A stretch of DNA of 17,728 bases from Paracoccaceae bacterium (GTDB lineage Bacteria > Pseudomonadota > Alphaproteobacteria > Rhodobacterales > Rhodobacteraceae). Below are positions 6,675 through 13,544 of the stretch, one piece after another. The stretch spans positions 1 through 17,728 of the forward strand of contig DAOUQK010000033.1 of assembly GCA_030625695.1 (NCBI GenBank), given 5' to 3'. Under the pieces are notes generated by a model. The model was given only the letters and a program-made list of their open reading frames with translations, ran no database searches and was not told the origin of the DNA. Numbering within the stretch: position 1 is the first letter of the stretch; every line of letters starts with the position of its first letter. A program made the position numbers and the translations under genes.

Positions 6675-7430
6675 ATGAGCGCGGATTTGTTCATTCGCAC
6701 GGATCATGGCGATGGTATTGTTGAACTGTCGGTAAATCGCGCTCCGGTTAATGCGCTTAGTGCAAAATTGCTGATGGATCTGGCTGAATTGATGCAGGAG
6801 ATGGACCGCGACGATGCGGTACGCGGCATTGTTTTATCCAGTCCTTTCAAAGTGTTCTCGGCGGGTCTTGATCTGAAAGAAGCGCAGAATTTTGACCTTG
6901 CGGATCAACACGCCATCGTCACCGGGCTGAATGCCGGTTTTCCTGCGTTGTTCGCCTTTGCCAAGCCAACGGTGGTTGCCGTCAAAGGCGCCGCCATCGC
7001 TGGTGGTTTGTTTTTTGTACTGGCCAGCGACTATCGTATCGCCGGCCCCCGCGCAAAGTTCGGCCTGGCCGAAGTCCGGGTCGGGGCCGATTTTCCGGTC
7101 GGCCCGTTGGAAATTGCCCGTGCAACCCTGGATCCGAATACTCTGCGCCGACTGATGCTGACCGGGCGGCCGATCAACGCAGCACAGGCCCTTGCCTGTG
7201 GACTTATTGACCAGATCGAAGAGGACGAAGGTGTGCTTCTGGACCGCGCCATAAGGGCTGCGCGTGATATGGCCGCAAGCCCGCCGGAAACCTATAGTGC
7301 TGTCAAACACCAGATTCGCGGGGCCACCCTGACCCGGATCAGTGATGCCATCGCCGCAGGGGCAAATACCCCTGAAGGCGGCTGGTTCAGCGATGCCACC
7401 AAGGCTGCGATGAAACGCATGATCGGGTAA
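6675..7430 (+). CDS. Enoyl-CoA hydratase/isomerase family (crotonase fold), likely isomerase-like
   Basis: 251-aa crotonase-fold enzyme acting on acyl-CoA esters. The start at 6675 (MSADLF) gives the normal crotonase length and follows livF by 7 bp; reading further upstream would only translate livF in another frame. Oxyanion-hole segments are FSAGLDL (61-67) and AIAGG (107-111). In classical enoyl-CoA hydratase two glutamates act. The first is replaced by Phe113 (AGGLFFVLASDYRI), while the second is kept as Glu133 in FGLAEVRVG. A single glutamate plus SDYRI resembles delta3-delta2-enoyl-CoA isomerases, so double-bond migration is more likely than hydration. The ribosome site is weak (TAGGG, 6665-6669), suggesting coupling to livF. 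Confidence 0.88.
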   Translation: MSADLFIRTDHGDGIVELSVNRAPVNALSAKLLMDLAELMQEMDRDDAVRGIVLSSPFKVFSAGLDLKEAQNFDLADQHAIVTGLNAGFPALFAFAKPTVVAVKGAAIAGGLFFVLASDYRIAGPRAKFGLAEVRVGADFPVGPLEIARATLDPNTLRRLMLTGRPINAAQALACGLIDQIEEDEGVLLDRAIRAARDMAASPPETYSAVKHQIRGATLTRISDAIAAGANTPEGGWFSDATKAAMKRMIG

Positions 7431-7474
7431 GCTTTGTTTTGCCTGACCTCTCGACATCCGTTGTATTTCGCGGT

Positions 7475-7491
7475 TTGTTCAGGATTGTTCA
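7475..7491. repeat. Direct repeat TTGTTCA upstream of the hydrolase gene
   Basis: TTGTTCA occurs at 7475-7481 and again at 7485-7491, a 10-bp period or about one helical turn. It lies in the 89-bp gap between the crotonase and hydrolase genes. Tandem half-sites on one helical face suit a regulator, but no clear promoter accompanies them and chance is possible. Confidence 0.3.
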
Positions 7492-7519
7492 TGGACGAAT
7501 CTGACAGGGAATGAGACGA

Positions 7520-8752
7520 ATGACAGCAGGCAATTTCAACTCTACCGGCTTTGATAAAAATTGCCTGAATCGCATCAAGCCATGGATGCAAGCCTATGTA
7601 GATGCACGTAAATTTTCCGGGTCATCCTTGTTGATTACCCAAGGTGGCAACGAGGTGTTTTCGCATGCCGTGGGGTTACGTGACATGGACGCCAACCTGC
7701 CGTTCACCCGCGATACCACCGCGCGCATCTATTCCATGACCAAACCAATAACCACCGTGGCGCTGATGATGTTGGTGGAACAAGGGCGGACCCACCTTGA
7801 CGCGCCCGTGTCTGATTACCTGCCTGAATTCAACGACATGCGCGCCCTTATTCCCGACGCAACAGATATCAGCCAAACCAAACCCTGTGCCACCCCAACG
7901 CTGCACCATCTGCTGACCCATACCAGCGGGCTCAGCTATCCTTTCAATCCCGGAGTGTTGTCGCAAGCGATGGATGAGGTGGAATTGTTGTTCAAACCCA
8001 CCCAAGGCACGCTTGAGGATATGGTCAACCTGCTCGCCACCTTCCCTCTGGCATTCCGCCCCGGTAAGCGATGGGAATATTCCGTCGGTATTGACGTGAT
8101 TGGCCGGGTGATCGAAGTGATCACCGGAAAATCTCTGGCGGAAGTCTTCGCCGAAGAAATATTTGCTCCGCTGAACATGAGCAACACCAGCTTTACCGCC
8201 CCGAAGGACGCAAAATTTGCGTCACTTTACACACCACTGGCTGGCGACGCCATGGCCCTGAACGCGGCCCGGGAAGGCGGTGAAACCCTGCGCTTGGTCG
8301 ATCAGGCCGGGGCGTCTGCGTTTGAGAACACCACGCTGTTTTCCGGCGGAGGAGGCCTCGTCGGTACAATCGACGACTATATGCGCTTTGTCGAAATGTT
8401 ACGTGCGCGCGGGACCGGCGACATCGGCCGGTTGCTCTCACCTTCCACCGTCGCGTTCATGCGCCTAAACCATCTGCCTGGTGATATCGCTTCGATGGGC
8501 CCTCAAAGTTTCTCTGAACAGCCGATGCAAGGCACCGGCTTTGGTCTTGGCGGGTCGGTCGTATTAAACCCGGCACAAACCCGCGTACCATCAAGCGTTG
8601 GCGATTTCAGTTGGGGTGGGATGGCATCAACGTTCTTCTGGCTCGACCCGGTGCATGACCTGAACGTAGTCTTTTTTACCCAATTGTCGCCGTCCAGCTC
8701 TTACCCCACGCGCGCCCAACTTAAGGCGCTGATCCATGGAAGCCTGATATGA
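7520..8752 (+). CDS. Beta-lactamase-fold serine hydrolase/esterase (class C family)
   Basis: 410-aa serine hydrolase of the beta-lactamase/EstB-type esterase family. The nucleophile motif is SMTK (72-75), and the tyrosine motif is YSV (187-189) in WEYSVGIDVIGRVIE. HTSGL (134-138) and the C-terminal WGGMASTFFWLDP (365-377) are also typical. There is no signal peptide, so it acts in the cytoplasm. Hydrolysis of an ester, lactone or amide intermediate is more likely than antibiotic resistance. The ATG at 7520 is preferred because AGGGA (7506-7510) lies nine bases upstream; an in-frame ATG at 7511 directly abuts that site. The stop overlaps the next start as ATGA, tying expression to acetoacetyl-CoA synthetase. 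The substrate is unknown. Confidence 0.88.
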   Translation: MTAGNFNSTGFDKNCLNRIKPWMQAYVDARKFSGSSLLITQGGNEVFSHAVGLRDMDANLPFTRDTTARIYSMTKPITTVALMMLVEQGRTHLDAPVSDYLPEFNDMRALIPDATDISQTKPCATPTLHHLLTHTSGLSYPFNPGVLSQAMDEVELLFKPTQGTLEDMVNLLATFPLAFRPGKRWEYSVGIDVIGRVIEVITGKSLAEVFAEEIFAPLNMSNTSFTAPKDAKFASLYTPLAGDAMALNAAREGGETLRLVDQAGASAFENTTLFSGGGGLVGTIDDYMRFVEMLRARGTGDIGRLLSPSTVAFMRLNHLPGDIASMGPQSFSEQPMQGTGFGLGGSVVLNPAQTRVPSSVGDFSWGGMASTFFWLDPVHDLNVVFFTQLSPSSSYPTRAQLKALIHGSLI

Positions 8753-10713
8753 CCCGACCAATCCTTTGGACGCCCAGCGAAACCCGCGCCAATGCCAGTA
8801 CCATGGCCGGTTTCATCCGCTTTCTTGAAACGCGCGATCTGCATTTTGACGACTATCAGGCGCTCTGGAACTGGAGTGTTACCGACCTTGATGCTTTCTG
8901 GTCTGCGATCTGGGATTTCTTCGATCTACAATCGAGCACACCACCCCGTGCCGTTCTGGAAAAACGACAGATGCCAGGTGCCAGGTGGTTTCCGGGAACG
9001 CAGGTTAACTTCGCCTCGCAAATCCTTAGACAAGCTAAGAAAACTCCGGAAAATACTGCGCTTGTTGTGCAGTCAGAAACCTTTGGTCTATCGCGCCTGA
9101 CATGGGGTGAGATGGCGGCACAGGTTGCTTCTGTGGCGCAACATTTCCGCGCCATGGGCATCGTTCCGGGCGACCGGATTGTTGCCGTTCTGCCCAATAC
9201 CGAGGTGGCGATGATCGCCTTCCTTGCCAGCGCCAGCATTGGCGCGATCTGGTCGCTGTGCGCCCCCGATATGGGCCATGTGGCAATCCTTGACCGGTTC
9301 CGTCAGATCGAGCCGAAGATCCTGATTGCTCAGGATGGATATGTGCATGCCGGTAAGATGATCGACCGGAAAGATGTGTTAGATACCATCGCTAACGGAT
9401 TGCCAACGCTGGAAAATATGATTTCCGTTCCGGTCATTGGGCCGCCCCCGGACGGGGCCACACTTTGGTCCGATCTGATCACTGACAAGGCCGATCTCAA
9501 CTTTGAACAGGTCGATTTCGACCACCCACTTTGGGTGGTTTATTCTTCGGGCACCACCGGCAACCCCAAACCGATTGTCCAGGGTCACGGTGGTATCCTG
9601 CTGGAAGGTGCCAAACAATCGTTGCATCAGGATCTGACGGCCAATGACCGCTTTTGCTGGCTCACATCTTCGGGCTGGATCATGTGGAACGCGCAGACCG
9701 TCGCCTTGGGGCAGGGGGCAAGCCTTTATATGTTTGACAGCGCGCCGAATTATCCGGATATGGGCGTCCTCTGGCGCTTTGTCGCAGAGCATAAGATCAC
9801 TTATTTAGGCGCCGGGGCCGCGTTTTTCACTGGCACCATCAAGGCAGGCATAACCCCCTCTGAAGAATGCGATTTCTCGGCTCTTCGCTCGCTCGGTGCG
9901 ACCGGTTCACCGCTCACGGCGGACGCTTACGAATGGGTTTATTCGTCCGTCAAGTCTGACATCTGGTTGCATCCGTTTTCCGGTGGAACCGACCTGTCTG
10001 GTGCGTTTGTTGGCGGCAATCCAATGGCACCGGTGCGCGCCGCAGAAATGCAGTGCCGGTTTCTGGGCAATGCGGTCCGCGCCTTTGATGAGGATGGTAA
10101 CGAGCTGATTGGCGAAGTGGGCGAGTTGGTCTGCACCGAGCCATTGCCCTCGATGCCGCTTTTCTTTTGGGGTGACGAGGATGGCAGCCGGCTGCACGGC
10201 TCATATTTTGACATGTATCCGGGGGTCTGGCGGCATGGTGACTGGATCGAGATCACGCCCGAGGGTGGTTCAGTAATTTATGGCCGGTCTGATGCCACCA
10301 TCAATCGGCGTGGGATGAGAATGGGAAGTTCTGAGATCTATCAAGCGGTTGAAGGTCTTTCCGAAATCATGGATTCGCTTGTGATCGACCTGGAATACCT
10401 TGGTCGCGACAGTTTTATGCCGTTGTTTGTGGTGCTGGCGCAAGGTGCTACGCTGGACGACGCACTGCGAGCAAAGATTAACACGGCCATCAGTCAGGGT
10501 GTTTCTGCCCGGTTCCAACCCAATGAGATCGTTGAAATCGCTGAGGTTCCCCGCACCATGTCTGGTAAAAAGCTGGAAGTGCCGGTGAAAAAGTTGCTGT
10601 TGGGGGGCGATCCTGACAAGGTGGTAAATCGCGATTCCATGAGCAATCCTAAGAGTTTTGATACGTTCGTGCGATATGCGGAACGGCGTGCCACAGGGGG
10701 CCATGATGCCTGA
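8749..10713 (+). CDS. Acetoacetyl-CoA synthetase (acetoacetate-CoA ligase)
   Basis: 654-aa ANL-superfamily adenylate-forming enzyme: ATP + acetoacetate + CoA to acetoacetyl-CoA + AMP + PPi. The N-terminal LWTPSETRANASTMAGFIRF pattern and full length match acetoacetyl-CoA synthetases rather than acetyl-CoA synthetase. P-loop YSSGTTGNPKPIVQGHGG is at 265-282, and PFSGGTDLSGAFVGGNP at 409-425 is characteristic. The hinge/core motif GRSDATINRRG is at 512-522 (family NRGG is here NRRG). The catalytic lysine is Lys607 in TMSGKK (603-608). It would activate free acetoacetate from leucine, ketone-body or related breakdown for thiolysis. The gene is translationally coupled (ATGA) to the hydrolase before it, and its end overlaps the thioesterase start. 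Confidence 0.93.
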   Translation: MTRPILWTPSETRANASTMAGFIRFLETRDLHFDDYQALWNWSVTDLDAFWSAIWDFFDLQSSTPPRAVLEKRQMPGARWFPGTQVNFASQILRQAKKTPENTALVVQSETFGLSRLTWGEMAAQVASVAQHFRAMGIVPGDRIVAVLPNTEVAMIAFLASASIGAIWSLCAPDMGHVAILDRFRQIEPKILIAQDGYVHAGKMIDRKDVLDTIANGLPTLENMISVPVIGPPPDGATLWSDLITDKADLNFEQVDFDHPLWVVYSSGTTGNPKPIVQGHGGILLEGAKQSLHQDLTANDRFCWLTSSGWIMWNAQTVALGQGASLYMFDSAPNYPDMGVLWRFVAEHKITYLGAGAAFFTGTIKAGITPSEECDFSALRSLGATGSPLTADAYEWVYSSVKSDIWLHPFSGGTDLSGAFVGGNPMAPVRAAEMQCRFLGNAVRAFDEDGNELIGEVGELVCTEPLPSMPLFFWGDEDGSRLHGSYFDMYPGVWRHGDWIEITPEGGSVIYGRSDATINRRGMRMGSSEIYQAVEGLSEIMDSLVIDLEYLGRDSFMPLFVVLAQGATLDDALRAKINTAISQGVSARFQPNEIVEIAEVPRTMSGKKLEVPVKKLLLGGDPDKVVNRDSMSNPKSFDTFVRYAERRATGGHDA

Positions 10714-11581
10714 CGGAACCGAAGAACTTCTCAACATACTGAACATCGAACGCCTTGAGGTGGATTTGTTTCGCGGCTTAGGTGCCGGTGGCGAAAGTTT
10801 TCGCCGCATCTATGGCGGGCAGGTGATTGCCCAAGCTTTGGCCGCCGCCTATGGCACCGTGGCCAACCGCCCGTGTCACTCACTGCATGCCTATTTCATG
10901 CGCCCGGGCGACCCCTCGATTCCGGTAATTTATCAGGTCGACCGCGCCCATGACGGCGGCAGTTTCACCACTCGCCGGGTGGTGGCCATTCAGCATGGTA
11001 AACAAATTTTGAACATGTCGGCCTCTTTCCAAGTTGCTGAAAACGGATGGGACTTCCAACATTCGATGCCCGATGTTCCGCCGCCTGATGCCCTGACCAG
11101 CCGGGCAGAGTTGCATCGTCAAAACGCCCACCATATCCCCGAAAAACACCGCGCCGATTTCCTGCGGCCCCGCCCAATTGACTACCGCGAGGTTGAACCG
11201 CGCGATATGTTTGACCCCAGCCCAACCAGCGACGTCAACCATATGTGGTTCCGGATGAAGGGCGCCGAGGGGACAACGCCGACGATGCAACATTGTCTGC
11301 TGGCTTATGCCTCGGATATGAATCTTTTGGGCTCGTCTTTGCGGCGGCATGGGCTGACCTGGTACAAACCCCGGCAAATGACCGCCAGCCTGGATCACGC
11401 GATGTGGTTTCACGGACCTATATCGTTCGAAGACTGGCATCTTTATACTATGGATGCGCCCTTTTCCGGTGGCGGTCGCGGGTTCAATCGTGGCTCGATC
11501 TATACGCAAGATGGGGTGTTGGTGGCCAGCGTCGCGCAAGAAGGGTTGTTGCGACCGTTAAAAACGAAAGAGGACGTATGA
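10706..11581 (+). CDS. tesB: Acyl-CoA thioesterase II (TesB family)
   Basis: 291-aa double-hotdog thioesterase that hydrolyses acyl-CoA to free acid and CoA. First-hotdog motifs are YGGQVIAQAL (36-45), HSLHAYFMRPGD (58-69) and DRAHDGGSFTTRRV (79-92). Second-hotdog motifs are SLDHAMWFH (228-236), RGFNRGSIYTQDG (258-270) and VASVAQEGLLR (273-283). Compared from memory with E. coli TesB, the active-site Asp (Asp230) and Gln (Gln278) are present; the Thr position appears to be Pro252 in DAPFSGG. The ATG at 10706 is chosen for AGGGGG at 10695-10700, five bases upstream; ATG 10703 is adjacent. It overlaps the synthetase stop by 8 bp and the next gene by ATGA. Probable role: CoA recycling or release of a pathway acid. 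Confidence 0.9.
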   Translation: MPDGTEELLNILNIERLEVDLFRGLGAGGESFRRIYGGQVIAQALAAAYGTVANRPCHSLHAYFMRPGDPSIPVIYQVDRAHDGGSFTTRRVVAIQHGKQILNMSASFQVAENGWDFQHSMPDVPPPDALTSRAELHRQNAHHIPEKHRADFLRPRPIDYREVEPRDMFDPSPTSDVNHMWFRMKGAEGTTPTMQHCLLAYASDMNLLGSSLRRHGLTWYKPRQMTASLDHAMWFHGPISFEDWHLYTMDAPFSGGGRGFNRGSIYTQDGVLVASVAQEGLLRPLKTKEDV

Positions 11582-11982
11582 AACTGACCTTGCATCACAT
11601 TAACCTGTCCACGCAACAGGTTGAAAAAATGGATGAGTTTTACCAAAATGTGCTAGGTCTGGATGTGCCGACCCAGGACATTCCGGTGCTCGAAAAGAAT
11701 AAAGGGTACGGTGGCGATGTGGCAATTGTCAGTGATGGCAAGGTCCAGACTCATCTGGCTGAACGCGATGTGATGGCCGGGTTTCGCACCGGTCACATCG
11801 TCAATCCGGTGTCCCGCGGCCATATTGCCTATCGCTGTGATGATCTGGCCGCCTTCAAGGCGCATTTGGAGGCGGAAGGCGTGTTATATTCCGATTGGGG
11901 CAACAAAGCGGTGGCCGGTTGGCATCAGATTTTCTTTTACGACCCCGATGGCAATGTGATCGAGGTGCATCAGGTTGAATAA
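11578..11982 (+). CDS. VOC/glyoxalase-superfamily metalloprotein
   Basis: 134-aa single VOC domain with two beta-alpha-beta-beta-beta halves: LHHINLSTQQVEKMDEFYQ at 5-23, and GHIAYRCDDLAAFKAHLEAEG ending near 101. Likely metal ligands are His6 or His7, His59 (HLAE), His82 (GHIAY) and Glu129 (NVIEVHQ). The terminal FFYDPDGNVIEVHQ is typical of glyoxalase I/dioxygenase-like members. The superfamily includes lyases, isomerases, epimerases and ring-cleaving dioxygenases, so the reaction cannot be assigned. At this length it is not an extradiol dioxygenase. The start overlaps the thioesterase stop (ATGA), and the gene ends the plus-strand block. An isomerase or epimerase acting on a pathway intermediate is a reasonable guess. 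Confidence 0.87.
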   Translation: MKLTLHHINLSTQQVEKMDEFYQNVLGLDVPTQDIPVLEKNKGYGGDVAIVSDGKVQTHLAERDVMAGFRTGHIVNPVSRGHIAYRCDDLAAFKAHLEAEGVLYSDWGNKAVAGWHQIFFYDPDGNVIEVHQVE

Positions 11983-11988
11983 GGTGCC

Positions 11989-12756
11989 TTAGCCTTTGCC
12001 AAACCGTCGATTCAGTTTACGCATACCACCAATCCAGCGATCATAATTGTTGGTCTTGGCGCGCATATAGTCCAGAACCTCCGGATGAGGTAAAACCAAA
12101 AACTTTTCATCCTCAATGGCTTGCAAGCAGTCGTTGGCCACGACATCCGGCTCCAGCAACCCATCAAGTGCGGCGACCGAATCTTCATGCCCCCGGGTCA
12201 TTTCTGACCGGACGGCCTGTGGGCAAAGCACCGAAACACCGATCCCGTCGTCGCCATAGGTCAGCGCCAACCACTCGGCCAAGCCTACGGCGGCGTGTTT
12301 GGTGACCCCGTACGGGGCCGCGCCCACCTGATTTAGCAACCCCGCCGCAGAAGCCGTGTTGAGCAGATAGCCACCGCCGCGTTCGATCATGCCTGGCACG
12401 ACGTGACGTGCTGCCCAGACATGGGCCATCACGTTGATATCCCATATCTTTTGCCATTCGTCATTGGGGGCCTCAACGCCGCCAAGGGTGAGAATACCGG
12501 CGTTGGAACAGAAGATATCAATCGGGCCGGCCTCACGTTCGGTTTGCGAGACCAGTTTTTTGATCTCATTTTCGTTGGAAACATCAACTTTTACTGGTAT
12601 CCCTTTGATAAGATTGGACACCTCTTCAGAACCTTGCATATTAAGGTCTGCACATACCACTTTGCGCGCGCCAGCCTGGGCAAACGCAATCGCCAAGGCC
12701 CGGCCGATCCCGCTGGCAGCACCGGTCACCACAACCACTTTATCTTTTACTTGCAT
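11989..12756 (-). CDS. Short-chain dehydrogenase/reductase (first of pair, downstream)
   Basis: 255-aa classical SDR with a Rossmann fold. Cofactor loop TGAASGIG (11-18), NAG (85-87) and the catalytic set Asn108, Ser136 and Tyr149-x3-Lys153 (YGVTK) are all present. ADLN (36-39) after beta-2 carries an Asp, which favours NAD(H). The C-terminal PHPEVLDYMRAKTNNYDRWIGGM-like tail with many basic and aromatic residues is typical of alcohol/steroid-like SDR members. AAGGGA (12767-12762) overlaps the stop codon of the preceding SDR and sets the start, 9 bp after that stop. It is the last gene of the minus-strand block and ends 6 bp from the converging VOC gene. A hydroxyacyl or alcohol substrate is inferred from context only. 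Confidence 0.9.
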   Translation of the reverse strand: MQVKDKVVVVTGAASGIGRALAIAFAQAGARKVVCADLNMQGSEEVSNLIKGIPVKVDVSNENEIKKLVSQTEREAGPIDIFCSNAGILTLGGVEAPNDEWQKIWDINVMAHVWAARHVVPGMIERGGGYLLNTASAAGLLNQVGAAPYGVTKHAAVGLAEWLALTYGDDGIGVSVLCPQAVRSEMTRGHEDSVAALDGLLEPDVVANDCLQAIEDEKFLVLPHPEVLDYMRAKTNNYDRWIGGMRKLNRRFGKG

Positions 12757-12765
12757 ATCAATCCC

Positions 12766-13536
12766 TTACGTCCACATTACCGACCCGCCACAGACTGTCA
12801 GCGCCTGTCCGGTCATATATTTGCTGGCATCCGAGGCCAGAAACACCGCCACTCCGGCCATATCTTCGGGCTCTCCCAATCGGCCCAGCGGAATGTCTTC
12901 GCGCGCGCGCCTTTCGCCTTCAGGCGAGTCCCACAATTCGCGGGCAAAATCGGTGCGGATCAGCCCCGGGCAGATGGCATTGACCCGTACGCCAGAGGGC
13001 CCGAATTCTGCCGCCAGATTGCGCACAAGGCTGATCAGCGCCAGTTTTGACATAGCATAAGTGCCCAGCATCACCGACGGCTTGAACGCACCGATCGATG
13101 AGGTGAACATCATAGACCCGGCACCCTTTTCGATCATGTCGCTGACCACCATCTGCGCCAACCAAAGGTTCGATTGCACATTGGCGGTCATGGTCTTTTC
13201 ATAAGCCTTATCAGATATTTGCGAGGTGGGACCATAGTAAGGATTAACCCCGGCATTGCCTACGACGATGTCAATCTGGCCAACGTCTTTGCGGGTCTGA
13301 TCCACCAATGCCTGCAACTGATCCTTGTGCGTAATGTTACAGGCAACCGGGGTCGCGCAGGGTTTCCCCACCGCACTGTTTATCTCCTCGGCAGCGGCCT
13401 CCAAAGTGGTCATATCGCGGGCAGAAATAACCACTTTGGCACCTTGCTGCGCCATTGCCCGCGCCATTTCCAATCCCATGCCTTTCGAGGCCCCTGTCAG
13501 CAGAGCAACACGTCCAGAAAGATCAAACATTCCCAT
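12766..13536 (-). CDS. Short-chain dehydrogenase/reductase (second of pair, upstream)
   Basis: 256-aa classical SDR. Cofactor loop TGASKGMG (14-21), NAG (94-96), Asn119, Ser147 and Tyr160-x3-Lys164 (YAMSK) complete the catalytic tetrad. SARD (38-41) with Arg40 after beta-2 suggests NADP(H) preference, unlike the neighbouring SDR. The C-terminal half (ICPGLIRTDFAREL, then PLGRLGEPEDMAGVAVFLAS) is the common FabG-like pattern. GAGGTA (13546-13541) lies four bases before the ATG. It starts 8 bp after the ligase stop, so the three genes form one operon. Two SDRs of apparently different cofactor type in tandem could interconvert a hydroxy/keto pair in sequence or stereospecifically. The substrate is not known. 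Confidence 0.9.
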   Translation of the reverse strand: MGMFDLSGRVALLTGASKGMGLEMARAMAQQGAKVVISARDMTTLEAAAEEINSAVGKPCATPVACNITHKDQLQALVDQTRKDVGQIDIVVGNAGVNPYYGPTSQISDKAYEKTMTANVQSNLWLAQMVVSDMIEKGAGSMMFTSSIGAFKPSVMLGTYAMSKLALISLVRNLAAEFGPSGVRVNAICPGLIRTDFARELWDSPEGERRAREDIPLGRLGEPEDMAGVAVFLASDASKYMTGQALTVCGGSVMWT

Positions 13537-13544
13537 AGTTTACC

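Noticed and set aside
7520..8752. Antibiotic-resistance beta-lactamase
   Set aside because: No signal peptide, and operon coupling to a CoA ligase; the fold family is dominated by esterases and peptidases in such contexts.
11245..11577. N-terminal extension of the VOC protein into tesB
   Set aside because: The extra residues are out-of-frame tesB; the ATGA start at 11578 gives a complete VOC domain.
12403..13060. Two overlapping plus-strand frames of about 210 codons across the SDR pair
   Set aside because: They span the junction of two well-supported minus-strand SDR genes and show no domain features.
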